In this document: piece after piece, positions 1-6,553 of the stretch
How the letters are laid out: every line of letters begins with the position of its first letter
Position numbering within the stretch: position 1 is the first letter of the stretch
NCBI GenBank assembly: GCA_002390225.1
Contig: DGOW01000048.1
Span: 8,252-23,141 of the forward strand
DNA length: 14,890 nucleotides
From: Gemmatimonadales bacterium UBA4456
Lineage (GTDB): Bacteria > Gemmatimonadota > Gemmatimonadetes > Longimicrobiales > Gaopeijiaceae
Direction of reading: 5' to 3'
The notes under the pieces: model-generated
Told to the model about the DNA's origin: nothing
Databases searched by the model: none
The model's input: only the letters and a program-made list of their open reading frames with translations
Program-made: the position numbers and the translations under genes

Positions 1-1
1 T

Positions 2-322
2 GGGGAGATCCTGGCGGTCATCCGGGGCACGATGGAGCGGTCAGGGAGTTTGACCGAGCTGGATGGCGCGCTCGAATGGAAGGAGGCCGGCGAATGCGGG
101 CAGCGTGTCGTCACCATCGCGACCCACCGAGATCGCACGTCGCTGACGGGACTCGCTGACCTCACGGCGGTCGCGAACAATGCCTTTCTGTCTGCGGGGC
201 TGATCGGGACCGCCACGTCGTTCATCGCGTTCACGGAGATGGCTAAAGCCGGCAACGAATGCGGGATGATTCTGTGCGTTGCTGCAATCCCGGCGCTCTT
301 CCTTCTGCTGCGCAAGGGGTAG
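2..322 (+). CDS. Two-helix membrane protein, C-terminal part (cut by left window edge)
   Basis: The reading frame is open from the left edge and ends at TAG 320-322, so the start lies outside the window. The visible 106 residues begin EILAVIRGTMERSGSL, continue with a beta-rich stretch (LEWKEAGECGQRVVTIATHRDRTSL), and finish with two hydrophobic segments separated by a short charged loop. The same order (amphipathic helix, G-x-v/l-x-E-v/l, aromatic E-W or E-Y, T-rich beta strand, two hydrophobic helices) is present in the protein at 6741-7463, so the two look like paralogues. This copy stops right after the second hydrophobic helix (LLLRKG) and lacks the basic amphipathic tail of the other. 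Function is unknown. The internal ATG at 32 is not the likely start because the similarity extends upstream of it. Confidence 0.6.
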   Translation, partial: GEILAVIRGTMERSGSLTELDGALEWKEAGECGQRVVTIATHRDRTSLTGLADLTAVANNAFLSAGLIGTATSFIAFTEMAKAGNECGMILCVAAIPALFLLLRKG

Positions 323-384
323 ACTGTTGCATCCGCGTACCGAGCCGGTGGGCTCGGACGCCACCACCGTGTCCGGAGAGGATT

Positions 385-804
385 ATGACCGCCAGCGAAA
401 CCGTGCACTGCCCTTTCTGTCAGGTGAAGATCGGTGAGGACGTGAGGAAGTGCCGGCACTGCGGGGAATGGGTTGCGCGGAGTTGCGATGGGTGCGGAAC
501 CTCGGTTCGTGGCGAATGGGCGGCGAGAGGTCTCTGCGCCGAGTGCCAGCGCCGTCGCCATCCCACGCACGCCCCTCAAGTCCCGCTTGCGGTGGCATCA
601 GGCAAGAGCCGCGGCCTCGCCGCTATCCTGGCGTTCTTCACCGGCGGGATCGGGCTACACCGGTTCTATCTGGGTAACTGGATGGCGGGCTTCATCTACC
701 TGATCTTCTGCTGGACGCTCATTCCGACGCTGGCGGGTTGGGTCGAAGGCGTCCGCTACATGCTGATGGACGACGTCGACTTCAAGGCTCGGTACTCGCC
801 CTAG
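385..804 (+). CDS. Zinc-ribbon plus TM2 domain membrane protein
   Basis: A 139-residue protein starting at ATG 385, preceded by GGAG at 375-378 with 6-base spacing. This start is preferred over ATG 259, whose frame overlaps the preceding gene and adds unrelated sequence. Residues 9-58 contain two CxxC pairs resembling a double zinc ribbon: CPFC, CRHCG, CDGCG and CAEC. After a polar linker, residues ~75-139 form a TM2 domain: a charged KSRGLA start, a first helix, the diagnostic G-x-x-G-x-HRFYLG turn, a second helix and the usual final F-x-x-RY segment. TM2 proteins are small two-pass inner-membrane proteins of mostly unknown role; the zinc ribbons are a common N-terminal addition. It follows the preceding gene by 62 bases in the same direction, and its stop codon directly abuts the stop of the convergent cupin gene. 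Confidence 0.85.
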   Translation: MTASETVHCPFCQVKIGEDVRKCRHCGEWVARSCDGCGTSVRGEWAARGLCAECQRRRHPTHAPQVPLAVASGKSRGLAAILAFFTGGIGLHRFYLGNWMAGFIYLIFCWTLIPTLAGWVEGVRYMLMDDVDFKARYSP

Positions 805-1581
805 TCAGCGTACCTGGACAAGCACCACGTGCGAAGTCTCAGCGCCTCCGTTCCGAATCCGGTAGCGCTCGCCGTGGCTGACCACGGCGCTCTGGCCCGC
901 CATCTCCAGCGACGTGACCCATCCACTAGCATGCTCGATCGCTACCCGACCATCCTGCGTCAGGATGAGTACGGTCGGGGCCTGCGCCGTGTGATAGTCC
1001 GAGGCTTCTCCCGTCTCCAGCGTCACTGTCGCGTGTCGGAACCACCGATTCTCGGCGACGACCTCGCCCGGCATCTCGCCGGTCGCGACAGCTACGCTGC
1101 CCCGCCGCCGACTCGGCACCGCGATCAGACGGAAGAGCGTGCCGCCCACGTTGGTTACACGGTGAGTCAGCGGGCGCTCGGCATAGGATTGTACTGCACG
1201 GACCGCCCCGACTCGTCCGGGAGGTGGGGTCCTGGGCTGTGTGTTGTTCCAGGTGCCGCCCAGGGCCATCTGGTCGGTACTCGATGTTCCAATCGTCACG
1301 TAGGTGATCGGCGTATCATGCGTGTGGAAGAGCGTCGTATCCCCCGCCTGGATCTGGACGTCGAGCACCCGGAGGTCCGGCGTCTCGTGGACCAGCCGGT
1401 GTCGCGGCTCCTCGTGTACCATCACCACGCGCTGTGCAGCGAGTGGCTGCGTCAATATCATGGCCGCCGACAGGAAAACCGCGGAGGGCAGCAGGGCTCG
1501 GGCAGGCGGGACGTGTGCTGCGACGGTTCGGACGACCCGTCGACGTGAGTGCCTAATGATACACTTTACTCCGGCCAGCAT
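805..1581 (-). CDS. Secreted double-cupin protein
   Basis: The stop TGA is at 807-805. From ATG 1581 the product is 258 residues. A long basic N-region precedes a hydrophobic stretch (SAVFLSAAMILTQPLAAQ), consistent with a signal peptide cleaved after residue ~49. The mature part has two cupin-like repeats. The first includes AGDTTLFHTHDTPITYVTIG, with a histidine pair placed as in metal-binding cupins. The second (residues ~180-258) includes LETGEASDYHTAQAPTVLIL and a final beta strand. The reaction is not predictable. The start is uncertain: the open frame continues to TTG 1617, but the residues before about position 1570 are derived from a decayed trkH, and I see no good Shine-Dalgarno sequence before ATG 1581. 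Its terminator region is shared with the convergent TM2 gene, with no bases between the two stop codons. Confidence 0.75.
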   Translation of the reverse strand: MLAGVKCIIRHSRRRVVRTVAAHVPPARALLPSAVFLSAAMILTQPLAAQRVVMVHEEPRHRLVHETPDLRVLDVQIQAGDTTLFHTHDTPITYVTIGTSSTDQMALGGTWNNTQPRTPPPGRVGAVRAVQSYAERPLTHRVTNVGGTLFRLIAVPSRRRGSVAVATGEMPGEVVAENRWFRHATVTLETGEASDYHTAQAPTVLILTQDGRVAIEHASGWVTSLEMAGQSAVVSHGERYRIRNGGAETSHVVLVQVR

Positions 1582-1917
1582 GAGGAAGGTCAGGACACCG
1601 AGGCCCGAACTTGGCAACTACCCATAGTTGTCGGTTGGGTCGAGGTCGGCAAACGCGGGGCCGACGTTCCCGACCGAGACGATGCTCCCGCCAATCGCGG
1701 TCAGCGGGTCGATCCCGGTCAGCGCGAGTGCCCCGGCGAGGTAGAGGAGCAGATAGAGCGTCACAAAACCGATGACACGGGCTCCGACCTCTTCCTTGAC
1801 CCGCCTGCTCCCGATCCTCGTGACAAGGATTGTTCGTGGGCGCAGGTGTTTTTGAAATTCGTTTGCCGTCTGCTTCAGGAGCAGCATGACCCGGAGCGCC
1901 GTCACACCTCCGCTCGT
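1570..1917 (-). pseudogene. trkH: TrkH potassium-uptake subunit, decayed internal fragment
   Basis: Read on the minus strand from 1917, the translation runs TSGGVTALRVMLLLKQ, then HLRPRTILVTRIGSRRVKEE, then a hydrophobic helix, then SIVSVGNVGPAFADLDPTDN and YG. This is the C-terminal third of a TrkH/KtrB-type potassium channel subunit: the S-G-G loop, a cytoplasmic basic region, a transmembrane helix, and the GNVGP selectivity-filter-like loop of the last repeat. An in-frame TAG at 1620-1618 follows YG where the family commonly continues with a residue and L-P. The similarity carries on after the stop (LPSSGLGVLTFLMLAG) to about 1570, where GRLE would be expected but unrelated sequence begins. 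The N-terminal two thirds are also missing; sequence before TSGG is not TrkH-like. This is therefore a remnant lost at both ends with an internal nonsense codon, and a TrkH of this size could not form a pore. Confidence 0.8.
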
Positions 1918-2008
1918 CTCACGGATTTCGATACGTCCCCAATCGGTTATTGCGAGTCACGGACAGGTGCTGACGAGTCGTGGGCCAGCGCGCTATCTTC
2001 CGCCGTTC

Positions 2009-2082
2009 GGGCCCGTAGCTCAGTTGGTTAGAGCAGCCGACTCATAATCGGTAGGTCCCAGGTTCAAGTCCTGGCGGGCCCA
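2009..2082 (+). tRNA. tRNA with CAT anticodon, probably tRNA-Ile2 (elongator Met possible)
   Basis: A full cloverleaf is visible. The acceptor stem GGGCCCG (2009-2015) pairs with CGGGCCC (2075-2081). The D arm is GCTC/GAGC. The anticodon stem GCCGA/TCGGT has one G-U pair and encloses the loop CTCATAA with CAT at 2043-2045. The T arm is CCAGG/CCTGG with loop TTCAAGT, and the discriminator is A2082. CCA is not encoded (CTT follows). A CAT anticodon can mean initiator Met, elongator Met or lysidine-modified Ile2. The first pair is a normal G-C and the T loop starts TTCAA, so it is not a typical initiator. The C4-G69 and C5-G68 pairs match TilS identity elements described for E. coli tRNA-Ile2, which favours Ile2. 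Confidence 0.93.
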
Positions 2083-2094
2083 CTTACGAGTGGG

Positions 2095-2130
2095 GCGAGC
2101 GCCGCGGCGGTCACCCGCTGCGGCGCTCGC
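2095..2130 (+). terminator. Strong 16-bp hairpin after the tRNA, possible terminator
   Basis: GCGAGCGCCGC (2095-2105) is exactly complementary to 2120-2130. The stem continues through a G-T pair and GCGG/CCGC to a TCAC loop, giving 16 paired positions. It starts 12 bases after the tRNA. No run of T follows, so it may act as a Rho-assisted terminator, a processing signal for the tRNA 3' end, or neither. Confidence 0.5.
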
Positions 2131-2230
2131 AGCAGCCCCGAGATCAGGCGGTCCCAGACGATGAGATCGGTGACCTAATGCTCAGATTCATCCAGGGGCA
2201 CGAGTAGACCCACCCTGTGGAGCGCGATAT

Positions 2231-2327
2231 TTATCGAGTGATTGCTACTGACACGGAAGGCATAAGATGGGAGCGCTACACGCTCGTCATCTGGCCGGCC
2301 GTGCGGCAGAATCGCGAGACGTTCGGT
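2231..2327 (+). repeat. Candidate attC site (a), cassette-array left boundary
   Basis: This is an almost complete imperfect palindrome. GTGATT (2238-2243) pairs with AATCGC (2310-2315), CTG with CAG, CACGG (2252-2256) with CCGTG (2299-2303), GGC with GCC, and AGATG (2265-2269) with CATCT (2288-2292). The apical hairpin is GAGCG-CTACA-CGCTC (2271-2285). The left arm has four extra bases (GCTA) between GATT and CTG, the same asymmetry as in the other copies. The right end GACGTTCGGT resembles an R' core (GTTRRRY) with mismatches; the left end has TATCG where AAC is expected. I read it as a degenerate integron attC site. Confidence 0.55.
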
Positions 2328-2368
2328 AGCCTCTTTTCCGGACTTCACCCATCGCATGCGGAGGCGGG

Positions 2369-3061
2369 ATGAGATTGCCCATGTTTTTTGCGACTGTTGC
2401 CTGCTTGTCCGCTACTGCACCGCTGGCCGGGCAGGCAGAAGACTGGGGGTCGCTGACACGGTACCGCGAGGCAAATGAGCAGCTCGGTCTCCCCTTGGCC
2501 GGTGAGGACCGGGTCGTGTTCTACGGCAATTCCATCACAGACGCGTGGGCATCGCACTTCGCTCAGATGTTTCCTGGCAAACCTTACGTAGGCCGAGGCA
2601 TTAGCGGGCAGACGACGCCACAGATGTTGGTGCGATTTCGCCAGGATGTGATCGCGTTGGAGCCCGCGGTTGTGGTTATCCTGGCAGGAACCAACGATAT
2701 CGCTGGGAACACGGGTCCGTCGACACAGGCCATGATCCAAGACAACCTCGCCTCAATGGTGGAACTAGCCCGAGCGAACGCGATCAACGTGGTACTTAGC
2801 TCAGTCCTTCCAGCGTCTGATTACCGTTGGCGACCCGGCTTGGAGCCGGGCCCAAAGATCGTCGCGCTCAACGAATGGATGCGAGCATACGCGGTCCGTC
2901 ACGGCATTGTGTATCTCGACTACCATTCCGCGATGGTGGACGAGCATCTCGGTCTCGGACCCGACCTCTCATCGGACGGAGTGCACCCGAACGAAGCGGG
3001 CTACCGCGTTATGGCTCCGCTTGCTGATGCTGCGATCGCGCAGGCGCTGAGTGAAAGGTGA
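2369..3061 (+). CDS. Secreted SGNH/GDSL-family esterase
   Basis: A 230-residue protein starting at ATG 2369 behind GGAGG (2360-2364). A second ATG at 2381 would also leave a signal peptide. Residues 1-22 (ending PLAGQA) are a plausible signal peptide. All SGNH-hydrolase blocks are present: block I FYGNSITDAW with nucleophile Ser55 (GNS rather than GDS), block II GRGISGQTT with Gly80, block III GTND with Asn109, and block V DGVHPN with Asp203 and His206. These proteins hydrolyse ester bonds in lipids or acetylated glycans; the substrate here cannot be read. Between residues ~150 and 165 there is a YRWRPG-type insertion common in periplasmic members. The gene lies between candidate attC sites (a) and (b) in the orientation expected for a cassette gene, with the second site 22 bases after its stop. 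Confidence 0.88.
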   Translation: MRLPMFFATVACLSATAPLAGQAEDWGSLTRYREANEQLGLPLAGEDRVVFYGNSITDAWASHFAQMFPGKPYVGRGISGQTTPQMLVRFRQDVIALEPAVVVILAGTNDIAGNTGPSTQAMIQDNLASMVELARANAINVVLSSVLPASDYRWRPGLEPGPKIVALNEWMRAYAVRHGIVYLDYHSAMVDEHLGLGPDLSSDGVHPNEAGYRVMAPLADAAIAQALSER

Positions 3062-3083
3062 GGCGGAGTCCGACTGCGGGGCT

Positions 3084-3191
3084 CAATAACAAGCGATTGT
3101 TACTGACGCGGGTTGCCTGATGGGTTGGGTGGGGTAACGGGTGTGACTTGTCGGCAGGTCGCCCACGCAGCAGAATCACGGGACGTTAGGA
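3084..3191 (+). repeat. Candidate attC site (b)
   Basis: The left end is TAACAAGCGATTG (from 3087) and the right end is GGGACGTTAGGA (to 3191), close to the attC pattern of an R'' box ending in AAC and an R' box GTTRRRY. GATT (3095-3098 region) pairs with AATC (3174-3177), with four unpaired bases (GTTA) on the left before CTG, which pairs with CAG 3171-3173. Further pairings inside involve CG, GGG and CCTG. This is the best-preserved core of the five: GTTAGGA differs from GTTRRRY only at the last base. Confidence 0.6.
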
Positions 3192-3413
3192 AGCGGGATG
3201 AAGCGAGGTTCCTGAAGTCAGCCTTCGCCCCACATCGTCACACCCACCGATGAGAGATGTGAAGCGCCCGAACAGCGCCAAAACGATGAATCGCGCTCAC
3301 CAAGCCCATGCATACGTCAACTGCCCTCCCTTCTACGTCAAAATACGTCTGAGGATACTCCGGCAGGTGTACCTACCTTTCTCGGGTGGGACCCCGATAC
3401 TCAAGGGGGCGGA
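3192..3413 (+). promoter_or_regulatory. Leader with three TACGTC direct repeats
   Basis: This 222-base stretch between attC (b) and the next gene has no convincing ORF. It holds TACGTC at 3313-3318, 3334-3339 and 3344-3349. The start-to-start spacings are 21 and 10 bases, about two turns and one turn of the helix, so the copies would lie on one face of the DNA. The arrangement suggests a regulator binding site or promoter region for the gene at 3414. I do not see a confident -35/-10 pair. Confidence 0.3.
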
Positions 3414-4319
3414 ATGAACACACGATCAGAAACGGCATCAGCCAAGCTTGGCCCACATCGGTATGGACTCATCCTGCTGATGGGTCTCCTCGCGATCGCC
3501 GCCCAGGCGAGACCCCTAATCGCTCAGGTAGAGGTGGAGGCGCTCACTCCGGGTGAAGACGTCTATGAGGTCCGACTGACTGACGGTTCCGTGCTCTTCG
3601 CGCGTATTACGGCGGTGGAGGGAGAGACGATCGAGCTGCTCACGGTGGCGGACGTTCGTATTGAGGTGGAGCGCTCTCAGATCCGTGTGGCTCGACGGGC
3701 TGAGGGAACGGTGGTGGAAGGCGAGTTCTGGCGGGAAGACCCAAACTCGTCACGCCTCTTCTTTACGGCGACCGGACGCACGCTCCGGAAGGGCGAGGCA
3801 TACATAGGCACGTACATCATCGTCCTCCCGTTCTTCGCGGTCGGCCTCACGGACCGCATAACGATCGCCGCTGGCGCACCGATGCTTTTCGGCCAGTTCG
3901 ACCCATTTTATGTGGCCCCCAAGCTGCAGGTGCTGCGGACTGACCCAGCCGAGATCTCTGTGGGCACACTCGCCTTTTTCTTCGACGACGAGGTCGTGGG
4001 AATCAACTACGCGGTGGGGACCTTCGGCACGCCCGATCGCGCGCTGACTTTGGGGCTCGGCTTCGGATTTTTAGGCGACGAATTCTCGAACCAACCCGTC
4101 GGGATGATCGGTGGTGAGACCCGCATCAGCAGACGCATCGAGCTGATGACGGAGAACTACTTCCTGCCGGGCAAGACCGGCCTAGTCTGGTCCGGCGGCT
4201 TCCGCGTAATCGGCGAGCGTTTTTCCACCGATCTGGGCATCGCGGGCTTCGTTGGCGCGGGTTCCGGTTGTTGCGTTCCGCTTATCAACTTCTCTTACGC
4301 CTTCGGTCGACGTAAGTGA
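3414..4319 (+). CDS. Putative outer-membrane beta-barrel protein, unknown function
   Basis: A 301-residue protein from ATG 3414, preceded by AAGGGGG (3403-3409). A basic start and hydrophobic segment (YGLILLMGLLAIAA) ending near PLIAQ form a signal peptide. Residues ~48-90 make a small beta domain of the type 'ltDGs-l-a-i-t-v-g-t-i-v-t-i-v-v-s-i', like SH3/Sm-fold add-ons. After an acidic linker containing EDPNSSRLFFTATGRTLRKG the rest alternates polar and hydrophobic residues with repeated G-x-G and aromatic positions (GVGLTDRIT-type strands, LGLGFGFLGDEF), consistent with an outer-membrane barrel of about eight to ten strands. The end, FSYAFGRRK, places an aromatic residue close to the C terminus. 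I do not recognise a characterised family. It is the only gene between attC (b) and (c) and has a long leader of its own. Confidence 0.7.
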   Translation: MNTRSETASAKLGPHRYGLILLMGLLAIAAQARPLIAQVEVEALTPGEDVYEVRLTDGSVLFARITAVEGETIELLTVADVRIEVERSQIRVARRAEGTVVEGEFWREDPNSSRLFFTATGRTLRKGEAYIGTYIIVLPFFAVGLTDRITIAAGAPMLFGQFDPFYVAPKLQVLRTDPAEISVGTLAFFFDDEVVGINYAVGTFGTPDRALTLGLGFGFLGDEFSNQPVGMIGGETRISRRIELMTENYFLPGKTGLVWSGGFRVIGERFSTDLGIAGFVGAGSGCCVPLINFSYAFGRRK

Positions 4320-4402
4320 ATTACCTCTAGTAGCGGAGGCCCGGAGCCGTGACCCCGCTGAGCGTGTTGAAGTGGCAGTGAATGGAGCTGGAGGAGACGG
4401 CT

Positions 4403-4501
4403 TCCCAACAAGCCATTGCTACTGTCGCCGAATAAGCTGCACAGAAGTGCTGCACACTTGTTGGCGGGCTGACGGCGCAGCCGAATGGCGAGACGTCAGC
4501 T
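4403..4501 (+). repeat. Candidate attC site (c)
   Basis: The left end is TCCCAACAAGCCATTG and the right end is AATGGCGAGACGTCAGCT. GCCATT (4412-4417) pairs perfectly with AATGGC (4484-4489). The four bases GCTA are unpaired on the left, then CTG pairs with CAG (4478-4480), and CGCCG (4426-4430) pairs with CGGCG (4473-4477). R'' (YYYAAC) is good; the R' core is GTCAGCT instead of GTTRRRY. The pairing partners differ in sequence from sites (a) and (b) but are compensated on both arms, which points to selection for folding. Confidence 0.6.
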
Positions 4502-4537
4502 AGCTCCCGAAAAGTCGCCGTTGGCATTCTGGGGCGG

Positions 4538-5602
4538 CTACACCAAGGCGCCGAGTACCGCTTCCAATGCGTCGGAGGTGTCCGCTGATCCTCCCAGGTC
4601 ACGAGTCCGAGTCTGCTCGTGTTCGAGGGAGGCCTCGATCGCCACTTCGAGTTCTCGAGCCGCCTCGCCTTGCCCGAGGTGATCGAGCATCATCGCCGCG
4701 CTCCAGATCGCACCGATGGGATTGGCGATGCCATGCCCGGCGATGTCAGGTGCGGACCCGTGGACGGGTTCAAACATGGAAGGGAACGTTCGCTCAGGGT
4801 TGATGTTCGCGGCGGGTGCGATCCCGATCGATCCGGCCACAGCCGGGCCTAGGTCTGAGAGGATGTCCCCGAAGAGATTCGATGCAACCACGACATCGAA
4901 CCAATCCGGATGAAGGACGAAATGGGCTGTCAGGATGTCGATATGGAATTGCGCTGTCTCGACGGTGGGGTAGCGCGAAGCGGCCTCCTCGAACCGCTCA
5001 TCCCAATAAGGCATCGTATGGACGATACCGTTGGACTTGGTCGCGGAGGTCACGTGTGACCGATCGCGCCCTTCCGCCAGTCTAAACGCGAAGTCCATGA
5101 TCCGATCGACACCGTGACGTGTAAACACCGCCTCTTGCACCACCATTTCTCGATCTGTTCCGGTGTAGACTCGGCCTCCGACCTCCGAGTACTCACCCTC
5201 GACGTTCTCTCGCACGACGACAAAGTCGATGTCGTCCGCCGTCCGTCCCGCAAGCGGAGAATGGACACCCCGTAGTAGCCTGACCGGGCGTACGTTGGCG
5301 TACTGATCTAGTTCACGGCGGAGCGGGATGAGTAAGCCCCACAATGAGACGTGATCCGGGACTCCGGGAAAACCGACCGCCCCAAGGTAAAGAGCATCGT
5401 GGTCTCGGACCTGTGCAACGCCGTCTTTGGGCATCATCCGGCCGGTCTCCGCGAAGCGCTCGCAAGACCATTCAAAGAGATCCCATTCCACGGTGAACCC
5501 ATGGCGCTTCGCGACCGCCTCCACCGCGCGCTGTCCCGCTGGGATCACCTCCTTCCCAATTCCGTCTCCGGGGATGGTGGCGATGCGGTATTTCGTCGAC
5601 AT
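4538..5602 (-). CDS. Tartrate/D-malate dehydrogenase-family beta-decarboxylating dehydrogenase
   Basis: A 354-residue protein of the isocitrate/isopropylmalate dehydrogenase superfamily. Landmarks are IPGDGIGKEV near the N terminus, the LRRELDQYANVRPVR arginines (about 95-108), RENVEGEYS with Arg131 and Tyr138, TSATKSNGI with Lys189, and the metal-binding aspartates Asp222 (HIDILTA), Asp246 and Asp250 (SNLFGDILSDLG). The VPDHVSLWGLLIPLRR stretch and FEPVHGSAPDIAG are typical of the tartrate dehydrogenase/decarboxylase (TtuC) and D-malate dehydrogenase (DmlA) branch rather than LeuB. Members oxidise tartrate, D-malate or related 2-hydroxyacids with NAD+ and Mn2+ or Mg2+, often with decarboxylation; which substrate applies here cannot be decided. 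Its ATG at 5602 directly follows the TAG of the upstream hydrolase gene, so the two are almost certainly co-translated. The pair faces opposite to the surrounding cassette genes. The stop is only 36 bases from attC (c). Confidence 0.88.
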   Translation of the reverse strand: MSTKYRIATIPGDGIGKEVIPAGQRAVEAVAKRHGFTVEWDLFEWSCERFAETGRMMPKDGVAQVRDHDALYLGAVGFPGVPDHVSLWGLLIPLRRELDQYANVRPVRLLRGVHSPLAGRTADDIDFVVVRENVEGEYSEVGGRVYTGTDREMVVQEAVFTRHGVDRIMDFAFRLAEGRDRSHVTSATKSNGIVHTMPYWDERFEEAASRYPTVETAQFHIDILTAHFVLHPDWFDVVVASNLFGDILSDLGPAVAGSIGIAPAANINPERTFPSMFEPVHGSAPDIAGHGIANPIGAIWSAAMMLDHLGQGEAARELEVAIEASLEHEQTRTRDLGGSADTSDALEAVLGALV

Positions 5603-6484
5603 CTAGCGACTGTCCTGCTGAAGGAACTCAAGAGTTTGAGCTAGGACCAACTCGGGATGTTCTTCCGCCAGGTAGTGACCGCCTGGCAGCGCCTGTCCGT
5701 CAACGTGTGCAGCACGTTCTCGCCACAAGGCCAGACAATCGAAATGAGCCTCGATCACCCCCTCTTCTCCCCAAAGGACGCGAATTGGGCAGGAGATTCG
5801 ACGTCCTTGATCCTCCTCATCGTGGACTAAATCGATCGTTGCGGCGGCTCGGTAGTCCTCACAGCTCGCCGCGATCGCATCCGGGTGCTCGAACGCTGAG
5901 AGGTATGCTTTCAGAGCCGCTGGATCGAATGGTCCCAGTCCAGCGGACCCGCTCCCGCACTTCTTGAGCCAATAGGCTTTGGGGTCGCCCCCGATCATCT
6001 GCTCTGGGAGAGGTGCGGGTTGGATCAGAAAGAACCAATGCCAGTAGGCCTTTGCGAAGGCCGCGTCCGTGTGAGCATACATTTCCCGCGTTGGAGCGAT
6101 ATCGAGCAACACCATGCGCGTCACTGCGTCCGGCGAGTCTAGCGCGAGACGGTGGGCCACTCTGGCTCCTCTGTCGTGGGCGAGGATGGCGAATTCGTTG
6201 AATCCGAGCGTCTTCATTAGCCCCACCATGTCGGCTCCCATGGCGCGCTTCGAGTACGTGCTGTGGTCAGCGGCCGACCTGGGCTTGGAGGAGTTGCCGT
6301 ACCCGCGAAGGTCTGCTGCTATAACAGTGAAGTGCGCAGCGAGAGGGCGGGCGACCTTGTGCCACATCACATGGGTCTGTGGGTAGCCGTGGAGCAGCAA
6401 AAGTGGCGGCCCACTACCCCCTCGAACTCCGTGAATGTGGACACCACCGACGGGAACGGCGAAGTCTTGGAAACCCTCGAACAT
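5603..6484 (-). CDS. Alpha/beta hydrolase, fluoroacetate (haloacetate) dehalogenase type
   Basis: A 293-residue cytosolic protein with no signal peptide. The fold shows the oxyanion segment LLLLHGYPQTHVMWH, ADLRGYGNSSKP, the nucleophile elbow AHDRGARVAHRLALDSPD, LLDIAPT and the histidine loop PGGHYLAEE. The residues assigned to the catalytic site of Burkholderia FA1 fluoroacetate dehalogenase (Asp104, Arg105, Arg108, Asp128, His149, Trp150, Tyr212, His271) appear here as Asp104, Arg105, Arg108, Asp128, His149, Trp150, Tyr211 and His270. The halide pocket (YWHWFF) and carboxylate clamp are therefore complete. Such enzymes convert haloacetate to glycolate plus halide. Some relatives annotated this way are epoxide hydrolases or have unknown substrates, so activity is an inference. 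The start ATG 6484 has only a weak AGG upstream. The gene is first in a two-gene minus-strand operon with the 2-hydroxyacid dehydrogenase that begins at the very next base after its stop. Confidence 0.85.
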   Translation of the reverse strand: MFEGFQDFAVPVGGVHIHGVRGGSGPPLLLLHGYPQTHVMWHKVARPLAAHFTVIAADLRGYGNSSKPRSAADHSTYSKRAMGADMVGLMKTLGFNEFAILAHDRGARVAHRLALDSPDAVTRMVLLDIAPTREMYAHTDAAFAKAYWHWFFLIQPAPLPEQMIGGDPKAYWLKKCGSGSAGLGPFDPAALKAYLSAFEHPDAIAASCEDYRAAATIDLVHDEEDQGRRISCPIRVLWGEEGVIEAHFDCLALWRERAAHVDGQALPGGHYLAEEHPELVLAQTLEFLQQDSR

Positions 6485-6553
6485 GGGTCAGACCTAACTC
6501 GACAGAGACGAGACAAAACAAAACCTCGCATGATCGCGACGATCACGGGAACT

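Noticed and set aside
829..1548. Long plus-strand open frame opposite the cupin gene
   Set aside because: Its translation is Arg/His/Pro-rich with no recognisable domain, as expected for the antisense of a G+C-rich coding gene.
1549..2031. 160-codon plus-strand frame across the TrkH remnant and tRNA
   Set aside because: It runs into the tRNA gene and is antisense to clear TrkH similarity.
2175..2357. 60-codon minus-strand frame in the region of attC (a)
   Set aside because: It covers the palindrome and shows no protein similarity; it is explained by the repeat.
3331..3359. TTCTAC-17-GATACT as a sigma-70 promoter for the barrel gene
   Set aside because: The -35 match is too poor to call; only the TACGTC repeats are reported.
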